Origin: Rattus norvegicus | Lineage: Eukaryota > Chordata > Mammalia > Rodentia > Muridae | DNA length: 64,000 nucleotides | NCBI RefSeq assembly: GCF_036323735.1 | Contig: NC_086034.1 | Span: 11,461,001 to 11,525,000 of the forward strand | Direction of reading: 5' to 3' | Shown: piece by piece, positions 21,561 to 33,375 of the stretch | Numbering within the stretch: the stretch's first letter is position 1 | Layout of the letters: every line of letters starts with the position of its first letter | Program-made: the position numbers and the translations under genes | Notes under the pieces: model-generated | The model's input: the letters and a program-made list of their open reading frames with translations, nothing else | The model's database searches: none | Told to the model about the DNA's origin: nothing

Positions 21561-22440
21561 ATGTTTGTGACTCTTGTTTCTGAATTCAGTATGATCTTAC
21601 TGCACATTCTGCTAGTTGGATTTATGGATCAAAGATTCAGAACAATACTTGAAGTTCTTTTTTGAAACTTCCAATATTTTTAAAAGGTTGGAACTCATTC
21701 TTTTACCTTTTATACTCAAAATGCAAAACAGCTATGAGTCCACATATATAATGAGAGTCCTCCTTGCTTTGACCTTGCCTATGACTATAGAAGATGCATC
21801 CTTAATTGCCTGAGAAAATTCCTCTTTTACATTTTATTTTAATGTGTAAAGATAAAAATGCATTGGACTTCTGCTGTGCAGCATATGTGCACACATAAGC
21901 AGGTCATCCCACCGCTAGCTGGCGGAACTACAACTCACGTAAGCCAAAGATATGGGGACTAAACCACAGAAATTTTGGAATAAGAGACTAGATTTTGAAG
22001 TAGGCGCCAGTGCTCAGGCACAAAGTGTCGCATCCTCCTTTAAACAGGGAGATCAGGATGACAGATAAAGCTAGCCCCAGTGTTTATATTCACATGGAGA
22101 CCTGTCTGCACTCTACAAGCTGACCCTTTCCTTGCAGATGGCTCACAGCTTCCTGAAGCTTCTGAGTGCATATCTGTTTCTTGCAACAGAGGATCACTGA
22201 CAAACCACATCAGTGTCAGAAGTGACAGCTTTTTATATATAACTACTTTCCAATTCTCAAGCGTTTTCAGAGAAGCAGAAGATAATGGGTACATGATTAC
22301 TGCTTAAAGGCTGACAGCACCTAAGAAGCCACTTATCAGGCCTGTGCATCTGACTCACAGTGCAGGTGTGTGTGCTTATATGCTCACATTGGACATATGT
22401 GTACACACATGCATATACCAAAATCATCTTTTTACACTTA
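21561..22440. other. no gene recognised
   Basis: Single-copy-like sequence. Short open frames at 22040-22307 on both strands overlap one another and carry no domain. Confidence 0.45.
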
Positions 22441-22444
22441 AAAA

Positions 22445-22626
22445 GTTTTTATGTATGTCTATGTATCATGTGTATTCTTGGTACCCAGAGTCCAGAAGAG
22501 GGTTTTGGATTCCTTGAAACTAGAGCTAAGACATTTGTTTGCTCTCAGGGCAATGCTGGGAACTAAACCCAGTCTTCTGGAAGAGCAGCCAGTGCTGTTA
22601 CCTGCTGTGCCATCTCTACAGCCCCA
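22445..22626 (-). mobile_element. B3 SINE (B2 superfamily)
   Basis: The plus strand carries the complement of a tRNA-derived SINE. 'gctgggaactaaacccag' precedes 'tctggaagagcagccagtgc', and the complement of the SINE 5' end ('gccatctctacagcccc') lies at 22609-22625. The part at 22480-22530 ('ccagagtccagaagagg') is the B3-type body. Moderately diverged. Confidence 0.8.
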
Positions 22627-25230
22627 AGACTTTTATTTTCTTATAGAAGAGTTCAAAAATTATTTGAGCTAGTGACATTGACCTGCTGGCATGACTCAAT
22701 ATTTTCCCTTAATGGCCCAAGGGAGAGGGAATAAATTATAATTTAAACTTGAAGAACAGTATCAGAGAATGTAGAAAACATTTGCAGCAGCTTTATCATT
22801 TAACTGAGAGAAATTTACAATTAACCCAGAAAATTGACAGGGAGGGTGATGTCATGACACTAAAATAATAAAACATATAATAAAGCATGAACATATTATA
22901 CAATGATATTAATAGTATTTCTGTCTCTCAATTGGTGGACAAGTGATCAGGGGAGCGAGGGATTTTTAAGTTAGATACGGTGCTTGGCCCTCTCACATCC
23001 CTGTCACTTAGCAGGAGACAAGGTTGAGACAGGACCCTAGGACCTTCTGATCCCAGAGATGGGGCTTTTCCTACTCTATCTGACTTACCCACTTTCTCTG
23101 CATTTCACTAGTGAAGAGACACAAAACACTCTTGTCCTAATGCAATTGACTTATCCTCTAGCTGAACATACTTTGTGAGCTTGCTTTTCTACAACCAGAT
23201 TAAAACCTTTTCCTCAGTCAGCCTGCCATTTTCTCTTCGACTCACACCTTCTGGGTCTTCAGTGGCTTTAAAAATGGCAGCATTTTTCGTGTAAGACATA
23301 TAATCATTAAGATAAAAGGCTGAAGGGACAATATGAGTTTCTTGAGTCATGTACTCCTTGGGCCAACCTCAGAGTGACAGGGAGAGAAATGAAGTAGAAG
23401 GATGGACAAAGATTGTGCTGTCTTGATTGCACTCCCTTCTTCAGGCTTCCTCTCCCATCCCCCTCCTGCATCAGGTACCAGCCAAAATTCGTCTTCCTCT
23501 TACATCCTGGATGCTGTTGAATGTTTTTTAAGTGGCACTACTTAGACTGCCCATTTGTCTACCTCTGAGTTCGAAGGAAGACTCACATTACTGATTTTTC
23601 TTACCATGAAACTTTTATTTCAGGCCCAAGTAAATTGATGTTCATCTTCAATTCCCCGCATAATCTCCCAGGTGCACTAGCTCTATGTCGATGTGCTTGG
23701 CAAGACATACAGCTCCACTGTGGGTGAGATGGGATGTGGTTACTGAAATGAAATATAAAAACCAAGGAGGAAAAATCGCTGCAGCACTCCTTCACCTCAT
23801 TTCCAAAGGGTCAGGCTGGAATTTATCCTCTGAAGCATCCTCCTCTGCTGTATCTCACCCCAGGGGCAAGCCTTAGATGGTGCTCCTCAGAGACACCAGA
23901 ATTAATCTTCTAGAAATAATAATGTTCTTTTTTATTATATTTATGTATTAATTCATTCGCTCATTGAACAAATATTTATTGAGTGACCTTTACAGACAAG
24001 ACACTAAGCTCAATCCCTTGAAGGATAAAACAAAGAATTGGTAAATTGGTGATGTTGAAAGGAAGAAATCAGGCAGTCTGGGAGCTGTGAGCACCCTGAA
24101 GCCACCCACATTCTTCCAAAAGGGTCTCAGAAGAAGCCGTGCCAGATGGGCACTTGGGGTTTTGTGTTGTCTGAATAGATGCTGAAGGCATGTGTGGAGC
24201 AAATGTGTCTATATGAGCCTTGCAAAATGAGATGGCATGTGCCAAAGGTCAGGGAGATATTAGAGGAATTATAGGAGACCAGCTGTGACTGGCACGGTGT
24301 GAACCCATAGCCACTTCAACGCTTAGGACTCCCCAAGCCCAGAAAGGGTTTAAACTTTGAAACCCCTGTCTATAAGGAAAGAAGGCCACATTGCAAGAGG
24401 GTCTCAGGGCTCCATTTCCCCTGGTCCAGGACTTATTATAAGTGGCATTAAATTTCAGATTTTGCAGGTTCCAACAGAGGGCTCTAAATTCTCTATGTTA
24501 TGGAGAAAATGGAGGTTAGGAGGAAAAAAGAATTTCTGTTATGAGTATTGAACAAATAAATTAACCCTCTTGCACTTTGTTCACTAATCTCTATTGGGAA
24601 AGGGCATGATTTCTATTAGATAAATATCTTAGTGTAGAAAATGTCTGATTTCCTGCCACTGTAAAGTTAAAGCACTTTGTGGTATTTACCAGCATTCCTT
24701 TCTTGAGTAAGCCAACCCAATCACCTGTGTCAGCCCTGAACTTGGGAGCAACAGAAACCAAATGTCTGGCAAAAGGCTAATGGTTTGGAAATAAAAGTAA
24801 GGCAGTAAGCTAAAACTGTACTGGGGCTGAGGGGCCCATGCCCTTTCATCCCATTTGTGAACCTTAATACCAACTCCAACAGTGGTTTGAGAGAAGACAA
24901 AGGGAGAAATCTGAGTTTCTATATTAATTTCCTGCTGTAATCAAGCACCAGAAACTTGCTATCATGAAGCTGATATCACAGGTTCTTATTTTACATGTAT
25001 TCATTTAACAGTGCAGATTCCGAGAATGGCTTCAGGGAGCTAAGGTGTCAGCAGCAATAGCTCAGAGGGAGTTGTAGGTCTATCTTAGTCTTCCTTATTT
25101 CAGTGTCTCTCCTCATCTTCCAAGCCGGCAGCTTATGCTTCAAATCCTTTCTCAGTACTATGGTCATGACACAGCCCCAGACTCCTCCCTAAGCAGCTAA
25201 ATACCCCTTAGTCTTTCTCTTATAAATCAT
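22627..25230. other. no gene recognised; one possible ancient repeat
   Basis: Mostly unassigned sequence with ordinary base composition. The stretch 23950-24260 (starting 'attcattcgctcattgaaca' and 'atatttattgagtgacc') resembles an ancient mammalian dispersed repeat, family uncertain. No splice-bounded exon with a recognisable domain was found on either strand. Confidence 0.45.
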
Positions 25231-25234
25231 CTGT

Positions 25235-25462
25235 AATTGGACTGCTAAAGTGCTTGCAATACAAACATAAAAACCTGAATTGGATCCCCAGAACATACAT
25301 ATAAAGCAGCACAAGTTTGTAATCCAAAAGCTGGAAAGCAAAGACAGAAGGATCCTTTGGGCTCCCTAGTCAGATAGATTGACCTACTCAATGAGCTCCA
25401 TGCAGAGAAAGTCCCTGTCTCATCACAGAAGGAACAATACCTGGGTGTCACTGCTGGCTTTC
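25235..25462 (+). mobile_element. B4 SINE, diverged
   Basis: A tRNA-derived head ('aacctgaattggatcccca' at 25272) is followed by a B1-like body ('gtaatccaaaagctggaaag' at about 25319, 'aaagtccctgtctca' at about 25408). That is the B4 composite layout. Confidence 0.7.
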
Positions 25463-26869
25463 ATAGACGTAAACAAACCTTTTCATCCATTTTTGGATGA
25501 ACTTTTGTTCTACAAAACTTTTTGTTCGAATAAGGTAACATATTAACAGGTACAAGGGCTAGTACCTGATCGCCTCTGAAAGATTGTTATTTAGCACATG
25601 ATACTCTCTCTGTTAATTACTAATAAATGGGTATCAAGAATGACCTAAACCAGGATGAGGCAAGCCAGGTACCCAAGGGCACATAGTTTAAGAAGACCTT
25701 TAATCCCTGGGTCTTTAGTAAACGTCACACCTGAGGCTGAGACTTGCTTCAATTCCATGCAGTATGCATCTCACCCACCATGCCCTTTGTCTGAATCCAG
25801 TTTTGGAAAGGTTCAGGACTTCGGCAAAGCAGTGGTAGAGCAGGGGTGGTGTGTCTAGCCAGGAGCCTTAAGGCAGTCCGCCAAATCCCTGACTGGTGCC
25901 AGGAGCTGCGAACTATTTTCATGAATGTCTGCATGTGTATGTGAAAGAGTAACATGGCCATACATAGCAAGGTTGGAACAGAGAGAAATGACATCCCATA
26001 AGTCCAAAACTGATATTGCACTCCAGTAACATCCCAGATTGGAACAGACTTCACCCCTCTCCACACACACACACCAAGATGGCTTTCCCTTATTGGGAAA
26101 TCTGATGCTGGCTAAAAAGATAATGGAGTTTTTCAATAAAAATACCACCAGGAACCAAGCACCAACCTAGGTGCTATACAAGAAAGTACTTGGAGAAAAC
26201 AGTTCAGTTTTGAAATTCCAGCCTTGGGGAAACTTAGAGAATCCTTGGTACCCAGACCCACCTGTTTGCCAGCTCAGGGCTTCTCCCTCTGACCTAACTC
26301 TCCCATGTGCCTCCTCCTTCTCTGGCTCACCCACTCTCAACTAAGAGGACAGTGACTCACACTAATTATACAGTAACATTTTCCCCTAACAGCAGCTGGG
26401 ACTTTCTAAATTTTTTTGCCAGCTATTTATAACTCACTTAGACAAGGAAGCCTCCTCCCATCCCACCCACCCGAAGTAAAATTTCTCTGGGGTGGATCTG
26501 GTTTTATCTAAATTGGTTGGACAGAGTTGCAAAGCATATATAATCCATACTGAAAGAGATAAGGCTTTCTCCTTGTACTGGATATAAAAATAACCAACAG
26601 GCAAAATGAACATGGATAGGGGAAATTTAATTTACTTCTCTGCTTAATTAGTAGATGCAAGATAAATGTATCTGCTTAGCTCCCTAATTATAATAATACT
26701 TAACAGTTACGTGAAACTCTTCATCATCAAAAATACCACCTTCTCCTGACACTAAATCATTAGTCTTTGCACCCCACTGTGAGCATCTTATCTAAACAGG
26801 AGAAAGTCCTTGATTCTGGAGAGGAGCTGAAGATTCAGAGTGAGGTGCCAAGACTTTGCACTATCATTA
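25463..26869. other. no gene; AT-rich, motif-rich stretch at 26360-26760
   Basis: No exon seen. The interval 26360-26760 is free of recognisable young repeats and has several TAAT cores plus a 'gctatttataac' A/T element resembling a MEF2 site. That is suggestive only. Confidence 0.35.
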
Positions 26870-27035
26870 AGCAAGCTCTTATTACATGTGGCTTTAGTCT
26901 CCTGTCCTCGGAACATTCCTGTTCTGCCTGGAACATTCTGCCTTTTAGCAGGTTCAAAAGTCATCATATCCATGATTCACTACTGAGTCTTAGTGCCGTG
27001 GACACTTGCTCATCTGACTCCATAGTCAATAAATG
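26870..27035 (+). mobile_element. possible ancient L2 fragment
   Basis: 'ttctgcctggaacattctgcc' near 26921 resembles the conserved L2 3' segment (ctctgcctggaa-type). The 89-residue frame across it (26767-27036) is therefore probably not a gene. Confidence 0.45.
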
Positions 27036-27524
27036 AGCAGAGGTGGCAAAGAGAGGACAGAGACCCTGGTCCAACCTTGAAGCAGCCCTAGTGGCTCCCA
27101 TCAGTATGCTGCTCACGGAATATCTTCACTTACTGCTGTTTAATTGAGAATTTCTACCTTTCCCTTTTTCCTGTAATGGTATCAAGCTCCCAAATTCACT
27201 CCTAACAACTTGGAACTCCTGGCGTGAGTCTCAGTCACTAGACATTAGAAATCTGACACAACTAAATCTGTGGCTCTCATAGTCTTTGCACCCTTTACAC
27301 AAATACTTCTGCCTCAAAGAGAGTAGTATTTAATATTTCACCCTCCTGAACAACAGGAGTGGTATGAGCTTGCTATCCTGCAAAGGTGCATTTTGTCCAC
27401 CATTTTAAAACTCCTTCACAGGTTCCTCCCTACTCACTCCGTCCATCTTAGTCTATCCTTGACCAAATCAGTGGTCCTTTTCCTTTCTTTCATCCTCCTC
27501 TTCCTCCTTTTCTTTTGTTGTTTT
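27036..27524. other. no gene recognised
   Basis: Unassigned sequence between the L2-like relic and the B1 SINE. Confidence 0.4.
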
Positions 27525-27640
27525 ATTTCAAGGAAGGGTTTCTCTGTATAACCCTGGGTTGGGTGTCCTAGAACTTGCTTTGCAGACCAGGCTGACCTTG
27601 AACTCAGAGACCTACCTGCCTCTGCCTCTGGAGTTCGAGA
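27525..27640 (-). mobile_element. B1 SINE, minus strand
   Basis: The plus strand reads 'gggtttctctgtataacc', then 'ttgcagaccaggctgacctt' and 'aactcagagacctacctgcc', the complement of B1 (7SL-derived). Confidence 0.88.
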
Positions 27641-28100
27641 TCTGGGTTCATAAATTCAGATACATTACTCTTATAAAACACTGGAATCATATTATTATTA
27701 TATTTATGTATTTATTGTTATTATTAGTAGTAAAAACACCAAGTTGAGTCAGCCATATGCTTAGAGCTTGATAGAACTTTAACTCAATTTTCTTATAAAA
27801 TTAAAATGAATAGATCATTTGTTACAGGCTTATATTTTGATGACTTTAAGAAAGGTGAAAGATATTACCAAACAATGGTGAGAAGCTACAATTTTAGATC
27901 TTGCATTTATTTTGTAATCAGGGGTAGAGAAATGGAGATTACTTAGAGTGATTGTCACTTAAATTGCTGTTTTACTATACTTTTCCCCCTTATTTTTATA
28001 AACAATAAGTCACATGCTTTTTGTTTAAATTCACAATTTTGAAAGATCAAAACTACTATAATGGGATAAGAGTTATAACCTCTAATTATTATGGCTTAAA
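27641..28100. other. no gene; AT-rich
   Basis: ATT-rich run at 27690-27730, otherwise unassigned. Confidence 0.4.
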
Positions 28101-28203
28101 GGTTAGGGTTAGGGTTAGGGTTAGGGTTAGGGTTAGGGTTAGGGTTAGGGTTAGGGTTAGGGTTAGGGTTAGGGTTTAGGGTTTAGGGTTTAGGGTTAGG
28201 GTT
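28101..28203 (+). repeat. interstitial telomeric sequence (TTAGGG)n
   Basis: Twelve TTAGGG units (28103-28174), three TTTAGGG variants (28175-28195), one more TTAGGG (28196-28201) and partial units at each end. The TTAGGG units are perfect. The flanks are plain AT-rich DNA with no subtelomeric character visible. Such short internal blocks are usually explained by telomerase-mediated repair of a double-strand break or by slippage. Confidence 0.97.
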
Positions 28204-28395
28204 GTAGTTTTGCAACAGCTTTTTAAAAACTACATAGTAATGCAATGCAAAGGAGCTCTCTATCTCTCTCTATTGGGCTCTATGCTTAGCCATAGAAAAA
28301 TATAACTCTTGGATTTTCACAAGTCATTTGCCCATGTTTTAACTCAATGCATACTTCTTCTTACAACACATGGTGGATTCAGAAGAAAAGAAGGT

Positions 28396-28444
<49 letters not shown>

Positions 28445-29239
28445 TGCTATATCTTTCCCAAACTGCCTGTGAGGGAGGCACTTGTCCCTATTCTATAAAT
28501 CAGAAGCGTGTTTTAAAGTGTCCTGTCTGATCCCATCTCCACTACATACTTTTGTTTTGTACACAGTGCTCCTGTTCAGAGCATCAGTTCACAGGATGGA
28601 AAAGGTTATCTTGAAAGACCCTAATTCAGGAAAGACTTAGACAATAGTGTTGTCAGGAAGCAATGAATGCACCAGGATAAGAAGAAGGATCAAACTCAGC
28701 TTCATGGAACAGAGAACTGGAATGATGGTCAGTCACAGTCCTGGGTTTTTTCCTATACGGAAGAGAACATACTGAACTTAGCTCTTAGAGAAAATGAATG
28801 CCCTCTGAGAAAAACAGCTTCCCAGAAATGAAAGAACAGGAGATGTGGGCTTGTCAAAGATGTTGCAGAAGAAACGCAACTCTCAATCAAATAACTGCTT
28901 TTCTTGAGGATACCTCTGAGTCTGACTTCGTGTCTCAGCTCAGCATCAATTCAGTCACTTCTTGAGTGGTGGTGACTTGATTAATAATAACAATGGATGA
29001 AAGAAAAATATATTTTATAAAAACTGATAAAATGACAATGCGGAAGATGCTCAGGTGTTCATTTTATAGAAAATGTCTTATTTTCATATTTTAAAAGTCC
29101 CTATGTAATAGTAGCAGCTATAATAATAATACCCATTTTTCACTTAATAGTCCCTGGTTACATACCACATGTTTACCTATTTGATCTTCCTAGAATGTTC
29201 TCTGCTGTATAATAGAATGATGATGACTAAAGAACTGGT

Positions 29240-29241
<2 letters not shown>
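28204..29241. other. no gene; contains (CA)n at 28398-28441
   Basis: A pure CA run of about 22 units lies at 28398-28441. The rest is unassigned. His-Thr open frames across the CA run are artefacts. Confidence 0.5.
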
Positions 29242-29297
<56 letters not shown>

Positions 29298-29308
29298 ACA
29301 CACACATT
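29242..29308. repeat. (CA)n microsatellite
   Basis: About 33 units with one CATA interruption. Confidence 0.95.
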
Positions 29309-29575
29309 CATGCACACATGCACACACGCACCCTGTGGTATACATAGTCTCCACAGCTAGTAATTTCCCTGAGTTCAAAATCCTGGGATTCTTTAGTGCA
29401 CACACTTCTCATAGATAACCAGAGAAACAAATATAGAAATTCAAGGAATTGCAAGCATTGCTCTTCCTCATCCCTGGATGCTGAACTCTGCATTGGATCA
29501 TGTGGTCCTTGGGAGGAAATGCTAACATTTTTGGTGAGGAAAGGCCACTGTTCCTTTTTAACATCCCCTCTGTCA

Positions 29576-29899
29576 CTGACATGGGAGCACTCTAGTCTGC
29601 CTTATGCTGTGTGAACACATGTCTCTGATATGGGAGCATCTCAATCTGCTTTCTCCTGTGTAACCTGTCCCTAACATGGGACTTCCTTTTGTGTGTACAC
29701 CTCTCTCCCAGACATGGGGATATCTTGGCCTGCCTTCTTTTGTATGTATATGTATCCTTAACATGGGAGCATCTCAGCCTGTCTTCCCATGTGTATACAC
29801 CATGTTCCTGACATGAAAAAACATCAGCCTGACTTCTCCTGTGTGTACACCTGTTCCTGATATGGGAGTACCTCAGCCTTCTCCAGTGTGTACACTGCT
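29576..29899 (+). repeat. degenerate ~49-bp minisatellite, 7 units
   Basis: Tandem units begin near 29576, 29625, 29671, 29709, 29757, 29808 and 29857. Their shared core is ctgacatgggagcatctcag, then a cctgc-cttctcctgtgtg segment and a tacacctgttc end. Spacings are about 49, 46, 38, 48, 51 and 49. Units differ by several substitutions and small indels, so the array is old. I recognise no gene or known satellite here. Confidence 0.88.
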
Positions 29900-31522
29900 A
29901 AGTTTCCTTCCCACAATTCTGACCCCTCCTTCACATTAATATCCTCAAGAAATAAATCTTTACCTGACACTCTTCGATGCTGCTTACTTATTCATGCACA
30001 GCTCCGATTCCCCCAAAATCCTAACAACTGTACAACCTTCCCTCTAGCACCCTAAAAAGTTAGAAACAAGCATACTTCCCCTTTAAAGAATGAAAATTTG
30101 CTTCACACTGACATATATTGTATTGACAAAGGGCCGCAGGCCTTTCTCTTTCCAAAATGTTCAAAACAGAAGGTCTCTGTCCAAAATAGGAGTGTATATT
30201 ACACTGTTCCCAGAAAAGAGGAACCTCATAACCACAAACATTCTATTTCCAAGTTCAGAGCAAACAAAAAAAAGTCAGCCCAGAGGGGATAGATTTGGAA
30301 AAAAGAGGGAGCCCGATATGCAAACTTTATTCTATGTTTAAAATTCAGCATATGGGCTGTTCCAATTTTAGGACAGTAAATACTGACTTCTGTATTTTGA
30401 TAATTAATGACATGAAAAGAAGAGCCAAGCTATATTTGAAGGCCCTGATATGCATTCCTGTTATCACTTTTTGGGTCCAGGAGCCCATTTTTGTTGACAA
30501 GATATGAACAATAGTTAGTACTGTCCAAATTCTTCTGTTCTTTAGAAACCAAGTTGGGATAGGGTTCTAAATGTGTGCACTAACACCTTCCCATGAATAT
30601 CATCTTCCTGAGTCTACTTTTAACAACTTGGTATACCCTAAGAAAGCTACAACCTACTAAATCCAGAATCAGTTAGAGACTTCATTCAGGGATTGAGTTG
30701 AGAGCCAATGATGGGGGTACAGCTCCAGAGTCCCAGTGAGTAATCTGTGGGGGCTCAGTAAATGAGTGGATTATCAGTATTTTTTTAATCTAATAAACTC
30801 ATATTAACTGCTAGAAGACACAAATCACTATTGTTTCCAGGGTTGAGAACATACTGATCTACATTCAGAGTCTATGCTGCTGCCAGGTAGAGAATCCACC
30901 TTCCATGGCAGAGATGATAGTCTAGACTGCTTCCTGACTCTCACTATTCAGATTGTACCCCCAATAAAAATTTTAGTTTCCTACTGATTTGAGGTTCCTC
31001 TGAAACTCATGCCCTTGTCATACGTAGGTATTTGGACTCAGGATAATCATGACTCATAAACTTAAGTCTGCAAAAAGTCTATACTTTGAATTTTTTCCAA
31101 TATTTAGCACATGTCACAAAAAATGCAAGCATCAACCAGGACTGTCTAAGTCTTGTTCAATGTGGAGTATGGCTCCTCAAGTCTCCATTTAGTATATAGG
31201 AAGCAGTGAACCAGGTATAGAACAACGATCTTTGACTTACAGGTATCTGGTCACACAGATAACTTTTGTCTGTGCTTATCAGCTCCCATTACTAAACTGT
31301 TTCTAGGAAAGATATCTGGGCTATTTGCCCAGCTCCCTGGCCTTAGAAATTCTACCTTTTGACCACAGCCAGGCAGTATAGAACACTATGCTCTTTCTTT
31401 GGAAAATCATTAGTGTGAAGAATTCTGAGACTTCCAGGGCTGCCTGCATAGACAAATCACCATTAGTCACAGGTATAACTGAATCTTTTCATCCAAAAGA
31501 TCCTTTTTCATCTTTTGGGTAC
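29900..31522. other. no gene recognised
   Basis: Unassigned single-copy-like sequence. Overlapping short frames at 30090-30507 lack domains and splice context. Confidence 0.45.
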
Positions 31523-32102
31523 TGTAGTGGCTATTCCTGGTTATCAATTTGACTATATCTGGAATGAACTATGATCCAGAATTGGAGGGTTCACTTGTGA
31601 TCCAGATCTTAAGGCTGGAAAACACAAGTTTCTGACATGTATGTTGGCATCTTGAGGCATAGTGGCCATGAAAAACTTTGGCCGAAGGAAGGTAGTACAT
31701 GTCTTTAGTCCCAGGAGACTGAGACAAAGAGATCTATGAGTTCAAAGTCAGACTGGGACAAAGAAAGTTTCAGATCTAGGCATGGTGATACACACCTTTA
31801 ATCTGGGCCATGCCTTCTGCTGGAGACCTACATGAGGACATTGGAAGAAGGAAGATTTGCTCTTCTTCTCCTGCTTGCATTTACTTGCCAGCATATCTGT
31901 TGGAACCTACTTCTACAGAAGACCAGCTGAAACAACTAGCCTCATGGGACTGAGTAACTACCAGATCTTGGACATCCCATTCACAGCTGACCATCACTTT
32001 TGGGTTAGTTGTATTACACATTGTAAGTCATCATAATAAATTCCCTCAACATAGACAGACATTTCAAAATTTCTGTTACTCCAGAGAACCCTGACTAAGA
32101 CA
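31523..32102 (+). mobile_element. LTR-like rodent element with B1-like insert
   Basis: Begins TGTAGTGG and ends ACTAAGACA (TG...CA), with aataaattccctcaaca (about 32036) as a polyadenylation context and 'gagaaccctgactaagaca' at the end, the usual tail of a common rodent LTR-like repeat. The part at about 31680-31775 ('ctttagtcccaggagactga', 'gagttcaaagtcagactggg') is B1-like. No internal retroviral genes lie on either side, so it is a solo element. Family not assigned. Confidence 0.6.
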
Positions 32103-32473
32103 GGTTGCATTCCACCCCAAAGATTATAGATATCTCTGCACCACCTGCTTTGTTCTGGCAGAAGAGTCTCCTTTCTGTCACAACTTGGAAATCATGATTT
32201 CCAAAGTCATCTCAATTGATCATGGAATCTAAACCTCCTTTATATTTGAGTTTGAAAAATCATTTGTGAAACCATGAACTGATGGGTGATAGAAAATGGC
32301 TCGTTGGTTATCAGTGTTTCCTGTTTGTTTGGAGGGTCCTACTTTCTATCATAACATTGATGAAAGAAGGTCACAACCTTCAGTAATGCTAGCTCCAGTG
32401 GATCCTGAGACATCTCAGGGAGACTATTCATATGCAAGTATCAAAGACAGACACATACAAACACATAATTTTT
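32103..32473. other. no gene recognised
   Basis: Unassigned sequence between the LTR-like element and the ID SINE. Confidence 0.4.
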
Positions 32474-32486
32474 AAAATAATGTAAA

Positions 32487-32621
32487 GGGGTTGGGGATTT
32501 AGCTCAGTGGTAGAGTGCTTGCCTAACAAGCGCAAGGCCCTGGGTTCGGTCCCCAGCTCCGGAAAAAAAAAAAAAAAAAAGAAAAGAAAAAAAAGAAAAA
32601 AGAAAAAAAAGAAAAAAGAAA
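32487..32621 (+). mobile_element. ID SINE (BC1-derived) with long A-rich tail
   Basis: A 75-bp tRNA(Ala)/BC1-derived head (32487-32562) contains the A box 'tagctcagtggtagag' and B box 'gggttcggtcccc', almost consensus. An A/GAAAA tail follows to 32621. Flanked by an exact 13-bp TSD, aaaataatgtaaa (32474-32486 and 32622-32634). Internal RNA polymerase III promoter elements are intact. A young insertion, typical of rat. Confidence 0.97.
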
Positions 32622-32713
32622 AAAATAATGTAAAAATACAAATTAAAGAAAGTGTTGGTAGGCAGAGTGTGTGTGCTTGTGTATGTTCACTTGACCATGT
32701 GCATGTGAGAGCG

Positions 32714-32775
32714 CACACACACACACACACACACACACACGCCCACACACAAATATACACACACACAGACACACA
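32714..32775. repeat. (CA)n microsatellite, interrupted
   Basis: Pure CA at about 32714-32740 followed by imperfect CA/ACAG units. Confidence 0.9.
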
Positions 32776-33104
32776 CAAACATGCACAAGTGTTTCATCAT
32801 TTGTTGGTAATATTTTGTTTCAACCTTCACTAGTTTTTGTACAGGAACTGAGATGATCATATGATATTTTTCTCCTTTCTTCCATTTAATGTAGTAAATT
32901 ACATGATTGATTTTCAGATGTCGATTCCTGAAGTAAAAGAGTGAACTTAGTTAAAACATACATTTGCTTTTAGATAACACTACATTTGGCTTTAGTGTTT
33001 AGAAAGTTTTATCCTATATTCCTCATGTACATTCCTTCTCTTCACAAAGTCCTTATCAAATTTGAATATGAAGTTATTCTTATCTCATAAACAAGTGAGA
33101 ATAT

Positions 33105-33375
33105 ACACTACCCAAAACCTTATGCACCAAAGGTTATAGGAAATTCATTAATAATTTGAAAATAAGGAAGCAACCAAGCTATTAGTTGGTGAGCAATGAC
33201 ACAGTAAGGTATTTTCTGCATTAAAAAGATATAAACCATTAAGAAATATTTTTTTATAATTTAAAGAGGCCAGTCTAAACTAATGTACTGAAAAATTCCA
33301 ACCATATGATACTCTGCAAAAAGGAAAACCACAGACAGTGAAAACATCACCATGGCCAGCATAATTTTATGCTAA
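33105..33375 (+). mobile_element. ancient L1 (L1M-like) remnant
   Basis: 'attccaaccatatgatactctg' and 'gaaaaccacagacagtgaaa' (33295-33345) resemble the 3' region of mammalian-wide L1s. Heavily diverged, no frame left. Confidence 0.5.

Noticed and set aside
23940..24260. Conserved exon-like stretch
   Set aside because: It reads like an ancient dispersed repeat ('gaacaaatatttattgag') and has no open frame of note.
28101..28203. True chromosome end or assembly end
   Set aside because: Normal sequence continues for tens of kilobases on both sides, and the block is only about 100 bp.
29576..29899. CRISPR-like array (regular repeats)
   Set aside because: Units are contiguous and degenerate, with no unique spacers of constant size, and the DNA is mammalian.
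32487..32562. Possible tRNA gene (A and B boxes present); same at 44661 and 51165
   Set aside because: These are ID SINEs derived from BC1/tRNA, with A-rich or GA tails and TSDs, and do not fold as complete tRNAs.
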